This document shows, one piece after another, positions 15,619-24,184 of a stretch of 64,000 bases of DNA. The notes under the pieces are model-generated. The model did no database searches. It was not told the DNA's origin and saw only the letters and a program-made list of their open reading frames with translations. This stretch comes from Demequina iriomotensis (GTDB lineage Bacteria > Actinomycetota > Actinomycetes > Actinomycetales > Demequinaceae): contig NZ_BBME01000012.1 of the NCBI RefSeq assembly GCF_000971395.1, positions 186,001 through 250,000 of the forward strand. The letters run 5' to 3'. The translations under genes were made by a program, and so were the position numbers. Position 1 is the stretch's first letter. Each line of letters begins with the position of its first letter.

Positions 15619-16527
15619 ATGGCGGATCGCCGACACCTTCCCCCCGAGGTCCATCGCGGGGCCCGCACCTACACGTGGCGCGAGCTCGTGGAGCTCACGA
15701 GCGCCCATCGCGCGCGGGCCGCGGTCGCAGCGAGGGAGGTCTTCCCCGTGCTGCCCGGGCGGTTCGCGTCGACGCCGCACGCGATGGCGCTCCACATCCG
15801 CGCCCACGCAGCCACCCGCGCGGCTGGTGGGGTCCTGACCGGCGCGGCGGCGCTGTTCGCCTGGGGCGGCCTCGGACGCGCACCGCGCGAGGTCATGGTC
15901 GCGCACGGGCGCGGGTACTCCCTGCCGTCGCAGCCGTGGCTCACGTCGTTCGCGCCGACGACGCCGGTCACGCCTGCACTGTCTCGCGGCGGCGTGCCGA
16001 TCGCGGACGCGACGACCGCCGCGATCCACGAGTGGGTTCGCGGCGAACCCGCCCGGCGCGCGGGGCGCGTCATCGAAGCCCTGCGTCATCGAGCGGTGAG
16101 CACCGAGGGCATGCGCGCAGCGCTCGTCCAGCGCACCCGGACTCGCGACCGGGCGGGCCTGCTCGAGGTCCTCGACGCCTTCGATGCCGGTGCGCAGAGC
16201 TACCTCGAGCTCGAGTCTCTCACCACGACGTTCGCGAGCCGTGAGTTCGACCGCTTCATCCGACAGCATCGGGTGGTGGCCCGAGGGAGCGCGTACCGGC
16301 TCGACATGTACGACGCCGAGACACGCACCTGCGTCGAGCTCGACGGCGACGAGCACCATGCGCTGGGCGAGGACCGCGAGCGGGACCTCGCGCGGGATGC
16401 GGATCTCGCGACCCTGGGGATCCAGACGGTGCGGCTCTCCTACCGGAAGGTGATGGACCAGCCCGCCTGGTGTCGGAGCACGGTGCTCGCCGTGCTCCGG
16501 GCGCGATCTCAAGATCCCCCGCGCTAG
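15619..16527 (+). CDS. DUF559/Vsr-like endonuclease-domain protein, second paralog
   Basis: Protein of 302 residues of the same kind as the gene at 2201-3124. The N-terminal part has GVLTGAAALFAWGGLGRAP (about 71-89). The C-terminal nuclease-like core has YRLDMYD (226-232), CVELDGDEHH (238-247), a basic helix EDRERDLARDADLA (251-264) and VRLSYRKVMDQPAWCR (271-286). ATG 15619 is preferred; ATG 15595 is also in frame. It is bracketed by 72-nt inverted repeats, and the right copy overlaps the last codons and stop. Activity is inferred from fold only; no transposase or toxin partner is adjacent. Confidence 0.75.
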   Translation: MADRRHLPPEVHRGARTYTWRELVELTSAHRARAAVAAREVFPVLPGRFASTPHAMALHIRAHAATRAAGGVLTGAAALFAWGGLGRAPREVMVAHGRGYSLPSQPWLTSFAPTTPVTPALSRGGVPIADATTAAIHEWVRGEPARRAGRVIEALRHRAVSTEGMRAALVQRTRTRDRAGLLEVLDAFDAGAQSYLELESLTTTFASREFDRFIRQHRVVARGSAYRLDMYDAETRTCVELDGDEHHALGEDRERDLARDADLATLGIQTVRLSYRKVMDQPAWCRSTVLAVLRARSQDPPR

Positions 16528-16576
16528 ACGCGATTCGGGGCCAAGGACCTCAAGATCCCCTGCGCGAAGGACAGTG
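16505..16576 (-). repeat. 72-nt inverted repeat, right copy
   Basis: Reverse-complement counterpart of 15484-15555. The submotifs CTCAAGATCCCCCGCGC and CTCAAGATCCCCTGCGC are 41 nt apart. It includes the stop codon of the DUF559-type gene. Confidence 0.88.
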
Positions 16577-16610
16577 CGCGGGGAGGCCCTGGACGTGGGG
16601 CGCCGTCCGC

Positions 16611-17543
16611 CTACAGCCGCACGCCCGTCGCGCCCGGCACGCGCTCCACCGTGTGGACGCACCGCCACGACTCCCCGCCGATGCCCTCGGCCCAGGCCGG
16701 GGTCCCGGTCGCCAGGCCCGCCGCCGCGAGGTCCGTGCCGAGCACGAGGACCGACGGTCCGGCACCCGACACGACCGCCGCGAGGCCGCGCTCGCGCAGC
16801 GCCCGCACCATCGGCGTGGCCGGACCCAGCACATCGGCGCGGTAGCCCTGGTGGAGCTTGTCCTCGGTGGCGGCGAACAGATCCTCGGGACGCCCGGCGA
16901 GCGCGTTCACCAGCAGCGCCGCGCGGCCCACGTTGAAGGCCGCGTCCACATGCGGCACGCGCGCGGGGAGCACGGCGCGCGCCTCGCGCGTGGGAAGCGT
17001 CGAGGCGGGGATGAGCACGGCGGTCTCGACCTCGTCGGCCACCACCAGCGGCCGCGCATGCGCGCCGTCCGCGTCCTTCCACGCCACGGTCGCGCCGCCG
17101 TAGATCGCGGGCGCGGCGTTGTCCGGGTGGCCCTCGAAGGCGTTCGCCAGGTACAGCGTCTGGGCGGCGTCGAGCGCCTCCGGCTCGGCGATGAGCGCGC
17201 GCGCCGCGACGATGCCGGCGACCACGGCCGCGGCCGACGAGCCCAGGCCCCGGCCGTGCGGGATGCGGTTGATCGCGCGGATCTCCAGCCCGGTCTGCGA
17301 CGCTCCCACGTGGTCGAGCGCGGCACGCAGCGCCTGCACCACCAGGTGCGACTCGTCGCGCGGCAGCGAGCCCGCGCCCTCCCCCTCGATCTCGACGGTC
17401 ACCGAGGCGGACGCCACGGCACGCACCTCGAGATCGTCGATCACGCCGAGCGCCATGCCGAGCGAGTCGAAGCCCGGGCCGAGGTTCCCCGCGGTCGCGG
17501 GGACGGAGACGCGGACATGGTCCGCGACGAGCCGCATCGCCAT
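16611..17543 (-). CDS. thrB: Homoserine kinase
   Basis: GHMP kinase, 310 residues, phosphorylating homoserine on the way to threonine. Family motifs: VSVPATAGNLGPGFDSLG near the N-terminus (13-30), ATP-binding PHGRGLGSSAA (95-105) and C-terminal AAVVSGAGPSVLVL. ATG 17543 (MAMRL) is used; ATG 17537 is equally possible. It is the last gene of hom-thrC-thrB and starts 8 bp after thrC. Confidence 0.95.
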   Translation of the reverse strand: MAMRLVADHVRVSVPATAGNLGPGFDSLGMALGVIDDLEVRAVASASVTVEIEGEGAGSLPRDESHLVVQALRAALDHVGASQTGLEIRAINRIPHGRGLGSSAAAVVAGIVAARALIAEPEALDAAQTLYLANAFEGHPDNAAPAIYGGATVAWKDADGAHARPLVVADEVETAVLIPASTLPTREARAVLPARVPHVDAAFNVGRAALLVNALAGRPEDLFAATEDKLHQGYRADVLGPATPMVRALRERGLAAVVSGAGPSVLVLGTDLAAAGLATGTPAWAEGIGGESWRCVHTVERVPGATGVRL

Positions 17544-17551
17544 GGCCCGGC

Positions 17552-18610
17552 CTACAGCCCGAGCGCCGCCGCGGCGGCCTCGACGTCGACGGGGATGACG
17601 GTCGGCTCGACCGCGCGGTCGCCCAGCGCGGTCGCGGTGTCCTTGAGCCCGTTGCCGGTCACGGTGCACGTGATGGTCGCGCCGCGCGGCACCTCGCCGA
17701 GCGCGGCCGCCGCGAGCAGGCCCGCGATCGGCGCCGCGGACGCGGGCTCGACGAAGACGCCGACGTCCGCCGCGAGGCGGGCCTGCGCGTTGAGGATCTG
17801 GGCGTCGGACACGGCACGGATCCACCCGCCGGACTCGTCGCGCGCGGCGACGGCGAGGTCCCACGAGGCGGGCTTGCCGATGCGGATGGCGGTCGCGATG
17901 GTCTCGGGGTCCTTGATCGGGTGGCCGGCGACGAACGGCGCCGCGCCGGCGGCCTGGACGCCCCACACGCGCGGCGTGCGGGTGGCCGCGCCGGAGGCGA
18001 CGGCCTCCGTGAAGCCCATCCAGTAGGCGGAGATGTTGCCCGCGTTGCCCACGGGCAGCATGTGGATGTCGGGGGCGTCGCCCAGCTGGTCGACGATCTC
18101 GAACGCGGCGGTCTTCTGCCCCTGCAGGCGGTACGGGTTGACCGAGTTCACCAGCGCGATCGGGTAGTCCTCGGACAGGGAGCGCACGATGTCGAGGCAC
18201 TCGTCGAAGTTGCCGTCGACCTGGACCAGGTCGGCCCCGTGGACGATCGCCTGCGCCATCTTGCCCGCGGCGATCTTGCCCTGCGGGATCATCACGACGC
18301 ACCGCAGCCCCGCGTGCGCGGCGTAGGCCGCGGCGGACGCGGAGGTGTTGCCGGTCGACGCGCACACGATGGTGTGGGCGCCCTCCTTGACCACCTGCGT
18401 CACCGCCGCGGTCATGCCACGGTCCTTGAACGAGCCGGTCGGGTTCATGCCCTCGACCTTGACGAAGACCTCGGCCCCGACCTCGGCCGAGATCGACGGG
18501 GCGTGCACCAGCGGGGTGCCGCCCTCGCCCAGGGAGACGATGCGGTCGCCCTCCTCGAACGGCAGGCGGTCCAGGTACTCGCGGATGATCCCGCGCCAGA
18601 CGTGCGCCAC
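17552..18610 (-). CDS. thrC: Threonine synthase
   Basis: PLP enzyme of 352 residues converting O-phosphohomoserine to threonine. The PLP lysine is Lys62 in [11 protein letters not shown], and the phosphate-binding loop is [17 protein letters not shown] 18610 shares one base with the hom stop. The short form without the N-terminal extension is the usual actinobacterial type. It lies between hom and thrB. Confidence 0.96.
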   Translation of the reverse strand: MAHVWRGIIREYLDRLPFEEGDRIVSLGEGGTPLVHAPSISAEVGAEVFVKVEGMNPTGSFKDRGMTAAVTQVVKEGAHTIVCASTGNTSASAAAYAAHAGLRCVVMIPQGKIAAGKMAQAIVHGADLVQVDGNFDECLDIVRSLSEDYPIALVNSVNPYRLQGQKTAAFEIVDQLGDAPDIHMLPVGNAGNISAYWMGFTEAVASGAATRTPRVWGVQAAGAAPFVAGHPIKDPETIATAIRIGKPASWDLAVAARDESGGWIRAVSDAQILNAQARLAADVGVFVEPASAAPIAGLLAAAALGEVPRGATITCTVTGNGLKDTATALGDRAVEPTVIPVDVEAAAAALGL

Positions 18611-19896
18611 TACTCCCCCTCGATCCTCAGGACGGACTTGACCTCGGCCACGGCGTCCGATGCGCGCAGCCCCTCGACGGTCGCGCGCAGGTCGCGCTCG
18701 GGCGCGGCATAGGTCGACAGGATGAGCCCGGCGTGGGTCTGCCCCGGCACCTGCCGCACGATCTCGATGCCGACGCCGTGGGTCTGGAACGTCGACGCCA
18801 CGGACGCGAGCACGCCCGGGCGGTCCTCGACCGCCATGCGGATGCAGTAGCGCGTCAGCGCCGCGTCGATCGGCAGCACCTGGTGCACCGCGTAGTTCGA
18901 CTCGCGCGGCCCCTTGCCGCCGATCGCCTTGTGACGCGCGACCGACACGAGGTCGCCGAGCACCGCCGACGCGGTCGGGGTCCCGCCCGCGCCCTGGCCG
19001 TAGAACATGAGACCGCCCGCGGACGCCGCCTCGACGAACACCGCGTTGAAGGCGCCGTGCACCCCCGCGAGCGGGTGGTCCTCGCCCACGAGCGCGGGGT
19101 GGACGCGCACGGTGACGCCGCCCTCGGTGCGCTCTGCGATCGCGAGCAGCTTGATGACCTGGCGGGTCTCGCGCGCGGCGATGACGTCCTCCGCGGTGAT
19201 CGCGGAGATGCCCTCGCAGTAGACGTCGTCGAGGGAGACCCGCTGGTGGAACGCGAGGGACGCGAGGATCGCGGCCTTGGCCGCCGCATCGTGCCCCTCG
19301 ACGTCGGCCGTCGGGTCCGCCTCGGCGTAGCCGAGCTCCTGCGCCTGCCCGAGGGCGACGTCGTAGGACAGCCCGCGCCGCGTCATCTCGTCGAGGATGT
19401 AGTTGGTGGTGCCGTTGACGATGCCGAGGATGCGCGTGATGTGGTCGCCCGCGAGCGACTCGCGCACGGGACGCACCAGCGGGATCGCTCCCGCGACGGC
19501 GGCCTCGAAGTAGAGGTCGACGTTCGCCGCGTCGGCGGCCTCGTACAGCTCGGGGCCGTGCGCGGCGAGCAGCGCCTTGTTCGCGGTGACCACGGAGGCG
19601 CCGCCCGCGATCGCCTCGAGGATGAGCGTGCGCGCGGGCTCGATGCCCCCCATCAGCTCGACCACGACGTCGGCGGAGGCCACCAGGGACGAGGCGTCGG
19701 ACGTGAGCAGCGACGCCGGCAGGTGCGGCCCGCGGTCCTTCGACGTGTCGCGGACGTAGACGCCGACGATCTCGAGCGGCGCGCCCACGCGGGCGGCCAG
19801 GTCGTCGGCCTCCTGAGCGAGGAGGCGCACGACCTCGGAGCCGACGGTCCCGGGACCGAGGATGGCGACCTTCACGGAGGCAGGGGGGTTGGGCAC
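18610..19896 (-). CDS. hom: Homoserine dehydrogenase
   Basis: Protein of 428 residues. Reduces aspartate semialdehyde to homoserine with NAD(P)H. Nucleotide-binding [19 protein letters not shown] near the N-terminus, the catalytic region [14 protein letters not shown], and a C-terminal ACT domain ([17 protein letters not shown]) that usually gives feedback control by threonine. GTG 19896 has TAGGCT 7 nt upstream, so a leaderless transcript is likely and no leader-based attenuator fits. It heads hom-thrC-thrB. Confidence 0.96.
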   Translation of the reverse strand: MPNPPASVKVAILGPGTVGSEVVRLLAQEADDLAARVGAPLEIVGVYVRDTSKDRGPHLPASLLTSDASSLVASADVVVELMGGIEPARTLILEAIAGGASVVTANKALLAAHGPELYEAADAANVDLYFEAAVAGAIPLVRPVRESLAGDHITRILGIVNGTTNYILDEMTRRGLSYDVALGQAQELGYAEADPTADVEGHDAAAKAAILASLAFHQRVSLDDVYCEGISAITAEDVIAARETRQVIKLLAIAERTEGGVTVRVHPALVGEDHPLAGVHGAFNAVFVEAASAGGLMFYGQGAGGTPTASAVLGDLVSVARHKAIGGKGPRESNYAVHQVLPIDAALTRYCIRMAVEDRPGVLASVASTFQTHGVGIEIVRQVPGQTHAGLILSTYAAPERDLRATVEGLRASDAVAEVKSVLRIEGE

Positions 19897-19903
19897 GGCC
19901 CCC

Positions 19904-19909
19904 AGCCTA
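19904..19909 (-). promoter_or_regulatory. Putative -10 of hom-thrC-thrB
   Basis: TAGGCT, 7 nt before GTG 19896. Confidence 0.5.
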
Positions 19910-19960
19910 GCCGAGCGCTCGCGAGCGGGATCCCACATGTCGGGCAGGATGGTCCACGTG

Positions 19961-20839
19961 ATGGAACGCGATGTGCTCGATCCGGAGCGGTGGCGCTGGC
20001 GGCGCCTGCGTCGCTTCGCGGTGGGGTTCGCGTGGCTCGAGCTCCAGTCCCTCGCCTTCGCGATCGCGATCTTCGCGGCGCTCGCCGTGACCTCGGTGGT
20101 CGAGCTCCCCATCCCCCGCTACGACGCGCTGCTCGTCTTCGCGGTCGCGCTCACCGCGGTGCTCTGGGCGACCGGCTGGGAGACCACCCGGGAGGTCGGC
20201 GTGATCCTCGCGTTCCACCTGGTGGGGCTCGCGCTGGAGCTCTTCAAGGTGCACGTCGGCTCGTGGGTCTACCCCGACGAGGCGTGGTCGAAGGTGGGCG
20301 GCGTGCCGCTGTACGCGGGCTTCATGTACGCCGCGGTCGGCTCGTACATCGTCCAGGCGTGGCGACGGTTCGACCTGCGGGTCACGGGCTTCCGCCTGTG
20401 GCCGATGACGGCGCTCGCCGTCGCCGCGTATGCGAACTTCTTCACGCACCACTGGATCGCCGATCTGCGCTGGGTGATCGCCGCGGGCTTCCTGCTCGAG
20501 CTGCGAGGGACCCTGGTCCACTTCACCGTGCGCGAGCACCGGTATCGCATGCCCCTGGCGCTCGCGTTCCTCGCGATCGGCCTCGCGCTGTGGTGCGCGG
20601 AGAACGCCGCGACGCTGCTGGGCGCCTGGCGGTACCCCGATCAGCTGGTGAGCTGGACCATGGTCCACGCGGGCAAGGTCGGCTCGTGGGCGCTCCTCGT
20701 GTCGCTCAGCTTCGTCATCGTCGCCGCGCTCAAGCGCCTCGAGGGCGTGCTCGACGGGCATCCGGACGATGCGCCGAGCGCCGTCGCACGACGGCGGGCC
20801 GAGCGTCGCGCCGGCGCGCGCGCTCAGCGCGCGTCGTAG
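19961..20839 (+). CDS. DUF817 family membrane protein
   Basis: Protein of 292 residues with seven to eight hydrophobic segments. Motifs such as FKVHVGSWVYPDEAW, GVPLYAGFMYAAVGSY and ANFFTHHWIADLRW fit the DUF817 (YoaT-like) family of unknown function. Several starts are possible (ATG 19937, ATG 19949, GTG 19958, ATG 19961). CAGGAT 7 nt before GTG 19958 hints at a start there or at the adjacent ATG. It is divergent from hom, and its 3' end overlaps the HxlR gene by 16 bp on the other strand. Confidence 0.8.
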   Translation: MERDVLDPERWRWRRLRRFAVGFAWLELQSLAFAIAIFAALAVTSVVELPIPRYDALLVFAVALTAVLWATGWETTREVGVILAFHLVGLALELFKVHVGSWVYPDEAWSKVGGVPLYAGFMYAAVGSYIVQAWRRFDLRVTGFRLWPMTALAVAAYANFFTHHWIADLRWVIAAGFLLELRGTLVHFTVREHRYRMPLALAFLAIGLALWCAENAATLLGAWRYPDQLVSWTMVHAGKVGSWALLVSLSFVIVAALKRLEGVLDGHPDDAPSAVARRRAERRAGARAQRAS

Positions 20840-21213
20840 TCGACCCGCGCGCGGTCGATCGCGGGCACCGCGGCCTCGAGCACGTCCGCGAGGTCGCGCA
20901 GCCCCGTCGCGACCGCCTCGCCGAGCGGCGTGAGCGCGTAGTCGACGCGCGGCGGGATGGTGCCCGCGTCCGCGCGCGACACGAGCCCGTCGCGCTCGAG
21001 CCCGCGCAGCGCCTGGGCGAGCATCCGCTCGCTCACGCCCTCGACGCGACGGCGCAGCTCGCCGAAGCGGTGCGGGCCCTCGCCCAGCGCGAGCAGCACG
21101 AGCGACGACCACCGGGACGTCACCCCCTCGAACGCCTCCCGCGACGTGCAGGCGCGCGCGAACACGTCGCTCACCAGCGAGGCGGCGGGCCCGGGCGCGT
21201 CGACGGAGTCCAT
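20824..21213 (-). CDS. HxlR family redox-type regulator
   Basis: Protein of 129 residues, winged helix of the MarR/HxlR class: FEGVTSRWSSLVLLALGEG, then PHRFGELRRRVEGVSERMLAQ as the recognition region. Cys22 in ARACTSREAF matches the N-terminal cysteine used for thiol sensing of quinones and electrophiles in QorR/YodB-type members. ATG 21213 is chosen because TAGAGT ends 7 nt upstream; GTG 21222 would start inside that hexamer. A perfect inverted repeat lies between it and the divergent NmrA-like gene, which it most likely represses. Confidence 0.88.
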   Translation of the reverse strand: MDSVDAPGPAASLVSDVFARACTSREAFEGVTSRWSSLVLLALGEGPHRFGELRRRVEGVSERMLAQALRGLERDGLVSRADAGTIPPRVDYALTPLGEAVATGLRDLADVLEAAVPAIDRARVDYDAR

Positions 21214-21220
21214 ACGCGCC

Positions 21221-21226
21221 ACTCTA
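21221..21226 (-). promoter_or_regulatory. Putative -10 of the HxlR gene
   Basis: TAGAGT, 7 nt before ATG 21213. Confidence 0.5.
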
Positions 21227-21257
21227 CGACCATCGGATCCGACACGTACGGAATAGA

Positions 21258-21282
21258 TGGCACTAACGAATAGTTAGTGCCA
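21258..21282. promoter_or_regulatory. Probable HxlR operator
   Basis: Perfect inverted repeat, arms TGGCACTAAC and GTTAGTGCCA with a 5-nt spacer, between the divergent HxlR and NmrA-like genes. It is notably AT-richer than its surroundings. Confidence 0.8.
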
Positions 21283-21325
21283 GGTGAGCGCCCCGGAACG
21301 GCCGGGACCCACGGAAAGGACCACC

Positions 21326-22180
21326 ATGACCACCTACGCCGTCACCGGAGCGAGCGGGCAGCTGGGCCGCCTCGTCGTCGAGAGCCTCCTCGCCCGCGGC
21401 ATCGCCGCGACCGACGTGGTCGCGCTCGCCCGCACCACCGCCAAGGCCGCCGACCTCTCCGCGCGGGGCGTCGAGGTCCGCTTCGGCGACTACGACGACG
21501 CCGCCTCGCTCGACTCCGCCCTGGCGGGCGTCGACCGCCTCGTGCTCGTCTCCGCGTCCGAGGTCGGCAAGCGCGTCGGCCAGCACCGCGCCGTGATCGC
21601 CGCCGCGGAGCGCGCTGGCGTCTCCCGCATCGTCTACACGTCCCTGCTCGGCGCGGACAGCACCTCGAACCCCCTCGCCCCCGAGCACGTGGCGACGGAG
21701 GAGGCGCTGGCCGCCTCGCCCATCCCGGCCACCATCCTGCGCAACTCCTGGTACCTCGAGAACTACACGGGTCAGATCGGCACCTACACGGCCACCGGCA
21801 CGGTGCTGGGCGCCACGGGCGGCGCCACCATCGCCGCGGCGTCGCGCGCCGACTACGCCGAGGCCGCCGCGGCCGCGGCGATCCAGGAGCAGGCGGGCGC
21901 GACCTACGAGCTCGCCGGCACGCGCTTCACCCTCGCCGAGCTCGCCTCGACCGTGACGTCGGCGACCGGCACCGAGGTGGGCCACTCCGACGTGAGCGTC
22001 GAGCAGCTTGCCGCGACCTTCGAGGAGGTCGGCATGGACGCGGGCACCGCGGGCTTCTGGGCCTCGGTCGACGCCTCGATCGCCAAGGGCGAGCTCGACA
22101 CCGAGAGCACCGCTCTCGCGGAGCTCATCGGCCGCCCCGCGACCTCGCTCGCGGACGCCGTCGCCACCGCGGCGGCCTGA
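21326..22180 (+). CDS. NmrA-like NAD(P)-binding protein, probable quinone oxidoreductase (QorB type)
   Basis: Protein of 284 residues. Rossmann motif VTGASGQLGRLV at the N-terminus, YTSLLGADSTSNPLAPEH and ILRNSWYLENY as in QorB/NmrA-type NAD(P)H:quinone oxidoreductases. The classical SDR Tyr-x-x-x-Lys is absent, as in this family. GGAAAGGA before ATG 21326 fixes the start. The divergent HxlR regulator with a sensor cysteine fits a quinone-detoxification pair as known from QorR/Qor2 in Corynebacterium. A strong hairpin follows the gene. Confidence 0.85.
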   Translation: MTTYAVTGASGQLGRLVVESLLARGIAATDVVALARTTAKAADLSARGVEVRFGDYDDAASLDSALAGVDRLVLVSASEVGKRVGQHRAVIAAAERAGVSRIVYTSLLGADSTSNPLAPEHVATEEALAASPIPATILRNSWYLENYTGQIGTYTATGTVLGATGGATIAAASRADYAEAAAAAAIQEQAGATYELAGTRFTLAELASTVTSATGTEVGHSDVSVEQLAATFEEVGMDAGTAGFWASVDASIAKGELDTESTALAELIGRPATSLADAVATAAA

Positions 22181-22187
22181 GCGCGAC

Positions 22188-22225
22188 GCGGCGCGCCCCG
22201 GGGTCCGAGCCCCGGGGCGCGCCGC
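22188..22225. terminator. Bidirectional terminator hairpin
   Basis: A 16-bp stem (22188-22203 with 22210-22225) and 6-nt loop between convergent genes. The arms contain GGCGCGCCCCGGGG. No T-tract follows. Confidence 0.75.
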
Positions 22226-22244
22226 CTCACGCGGATCGAGCGGA

Positions 22245-22457
22245 TCAGAGGTAGCGGGTCTCGACCGCCGCGCCGCCCGTCTCGGGCTCGGGGTCGAGCG
22301 GCTCGACGGGCCCGTCCGCCGGCGCCTCGTCGTCGATCCCGTCCTCGTCGTCCTCCTCGACGATGTCGAACTCGGAGCGACCCTCGTCGCGCTCGTGCTC
22401 GACCTCATCGGCGAGCTTCTTGAGCACCTCGGTGCCCTCGTCGTACGTGTCGCTCAT
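22245..22457 (-). CDS. Small acidic protein
   Basis: Protein of 70 residues starting MSDTYDEGTEVLKKLADE, strongly acidic in the middle (FDIVEEDDEDGIDDE) with a Pro/Glu-rich C-terminus. AGGAGGTCCCC precedes ATG 22457, so translation is likely. No family was recognised. It lies between the NmrA-like gene and another small acidic protein, inside the segment that separates lysA from hom. Confidence 0.65.
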   Translation of the reverse strand: MSDTYDEGTEVLKKLADEVEHERDEGRSEFDIVEEDDEDGIDDEAPADGPVEPLDPEPETGGAAVETRYL

Positions 22458-22578
22458 GTGGGGACCTCCTCGTCCTCGTCGCGGGGGCCGCAGCGCCGCC
22501 CTCGCATGACAACGTCGCGCCGGCGCCGCCGCGTTCCGTGCATCCGCAGGTCGCGCCGCTACCTGCGGCGACCCCGCC

Positions 22579-22734
22579 TCATCCGGAGTGGTGCTCCACC
22601 GGGTGGAGGATCTCCATGTCGACGGCCACGGGCGGGATCACGTCGCCCGGATCGTCGTCCGGCTCGTCCTGCTCCTCCGCAGGCAGCGGGTCGAAGATGC
22701 TGCGCCGCGGGGGCTCCTCGGTGCCGTCGGCCAT
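22579..22734 (-). CDS. Small acidic hypothetical protein
   Basis: Protein of 51 residues starting MADGTEEPPRRSIFDPLPAEEQ and ending in MEILHPVEHHSG. ATG 22734 is preferred over an upstream in-frame ATG (22773) because AAGGGAG lies 6 nt before it. It is rich in Pro, Asp and Glu and probably disordered. No family was recognised. It lies just downstream of lysA on the same strand. Confidence 0.6.
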   Translation of the reverse strand: MADGTEEPPRRSIFDPLPAEEQDEPDDDPGDVIPPVAVDMEILHPVEHHSG

Positions 22735-22837
22735 GATGACTCCCTTCGTCGACCGGGGCTCCCCACCAGTCAACCCCTCGCGCGCGCCGAGCGCGCGGCG
22801 AGGCGGGACGATGCGCGCGTCGAGCGCGCGTCGCGGC

Positions 22838-24184
22838 TCAGTCGGGCGCGACGTCCCACGAGAACAGGTCCTCGAGGGTGTCGCGCCGGATGTGCACCGT
22901 CGCGTCGCCGTCGCGCACCGACACGACGGCGGGGCGCAGCGCGGCGTTGTAGTTGTTCGCCATCGAGCGACCGTACGCGCCCGTCGCGGGCACCGCGAGC
23001 AGGTCGCCGCGCGCCACGTCGTGCGGCAGGTCGACGTCCCGCACCACGATGTCGCCGCTCTCGCAGTGCTTGCCCACCACGCGGCTGAGCGCGGGCTCGG
23101 CCTCCGACAGCCGCGACGCGATGGTCGCCGTGTACTCGGCGCCGTAGGTGACGGTGCGCATGTTGTCGCTCATGCCGCCGTCGACCGCGACGTACTGCCG
23201 CTCACCGCCGTCGTCGAGGCCCACGCGCTTGACCACGCCCACGCGGTACAGCGTCAGCCCTGCGGGGCCCGCGATCGCGCGCCCGGGCTCGATCGACAGG
23301 TGGGGCCATGTGCCGCCGACCTTCGCGATCGCCGCGGCGACCGCATCGGCCATGCCGGCCGCCGCATCGTGCGGCGTGAGCTCCTCGCCGTGCGGCGTGT
23401 ACCGGATGGCGTAGCCGCCGCCCAGGTCGACCTCGGGCAGGTCGAACCCCACCTCCGCGAGGAAGGCCGCGCGCAGGCCGAGCATCCGCTCGGCGCTCTC
23501 CTGGAACGCCGCGAGCGAGAGGATCTGCGATCCGATGTGCGTGTGGATCCCGCGCAGGTCGAGCCCCTCGGCGTCGTGGCACTCGGTGAGCGCCTCGAAC
23601 GCGGCGCCCGAGGCGAGCGACAGGCCGAACTTCTGGTCCTCGTGCGAGGTCGCGATGTACTCGTGCCCGCCCGCGTGGACGCCCGTGGTGACGCGCACCA
23701 GGACCGGCGCGACCGTGCCCAGCTCGCGCGCGATCGCATCGAGCGTCTCGATCTCGGTGAACGAGTCGACGATGATCCGCCCCACGCCGACCTCGAGAGC
23801 GCGGCGCAGCTCGGCATCGGACTTGTTGTTGCCGTGGAGACCGATGCGCGCGGCCGGCATCCCGCCGCGCAGCGCGAGCTCGAGCTCGCCGCCGCTCGCG
23901 ACGTCCATGCACAGGTCGTCCGCCCGCATCCAGCGCGCGACCTTCGAGGACAGGAACGCCTTCGACGCGTAATAGACGTCGACCTTCGCGCCGTGGCGTC
24001 CGAAGGCGGCGGTGAACTCGTCGCGGAACGCGCACGCGCGCGCCCGCATGTCCTCCTCGTCGATGACGTACAGCGGGGTGCCGTACGCGCCCGCGAGCTC
24101 GCGGACGTCGGCCCCGCCGACGCTGAGCGCACCGTCGTCGCCGCGCGTGACGGTGCGGGAGAAGACGGCGGCGCTCACGCTCAC
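22838..24184 (-). CDS. lysA: Diaminopimelate decarboxylase
   Basis: PLP enzyme of 448 residues making L-lysine from meso-diaminopimelate. An alanine-racemase-like barrel with the PLP lysine Lys75 in [15 protein letters not shown] for phosphate binding and the SIEPGRAI loop, then the C-terminal domain with KHCESGD. GTG 24184 overlaps the argS stop, so the two genes are coupled. In many actinobacteria hom follows directly; here 2.9 kb intervene. Confidence 0.96.
   Translation of the reverse strand: MSVSAAVFSRTVTRGDDGALSVGGADVRELAGAYGTPLYVIDEEDMRARACAFRDEFTAAFGRHGAKVDVYYASKAFLSSKVARWMRADDLCMDVASGGELELALRGGMPAARIGLHGNNKSDAELRRALEVGVGRIIVDSFTEIETLDAIARELGTVAPVLVRVTTGVHAGGHEYIATSHEDQKFGLSLASGAAFEALTECHDAEGLDLRGIHTHIGSQILSLAAFQESAERMLGLRAAFLAEVGFDLPEVDLGGGYAIRYTPHGEELTPHDAAAGMADAVAAAIAKVGGTWPHLSIEPGRAIAGPAGLTLYRVGVVKRVGLDDGGERQYVAVDGGMSDNMRTVTYGAEYTATIASRLSEAEPALSRVVGKHCESGDIVVRDVDLPHDVARGDLLAVPATGAYGRSMANNYNAALRPAVVSVRDGDATVHIRRDTLEDLFSWDVAPD

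Noticed and set aside
18610..19896. Threonine attenuator or riboswitch upstream of hom
   Set aside because: The likely promoter sits 7 nt before the GTG, leaving no leader for such control.
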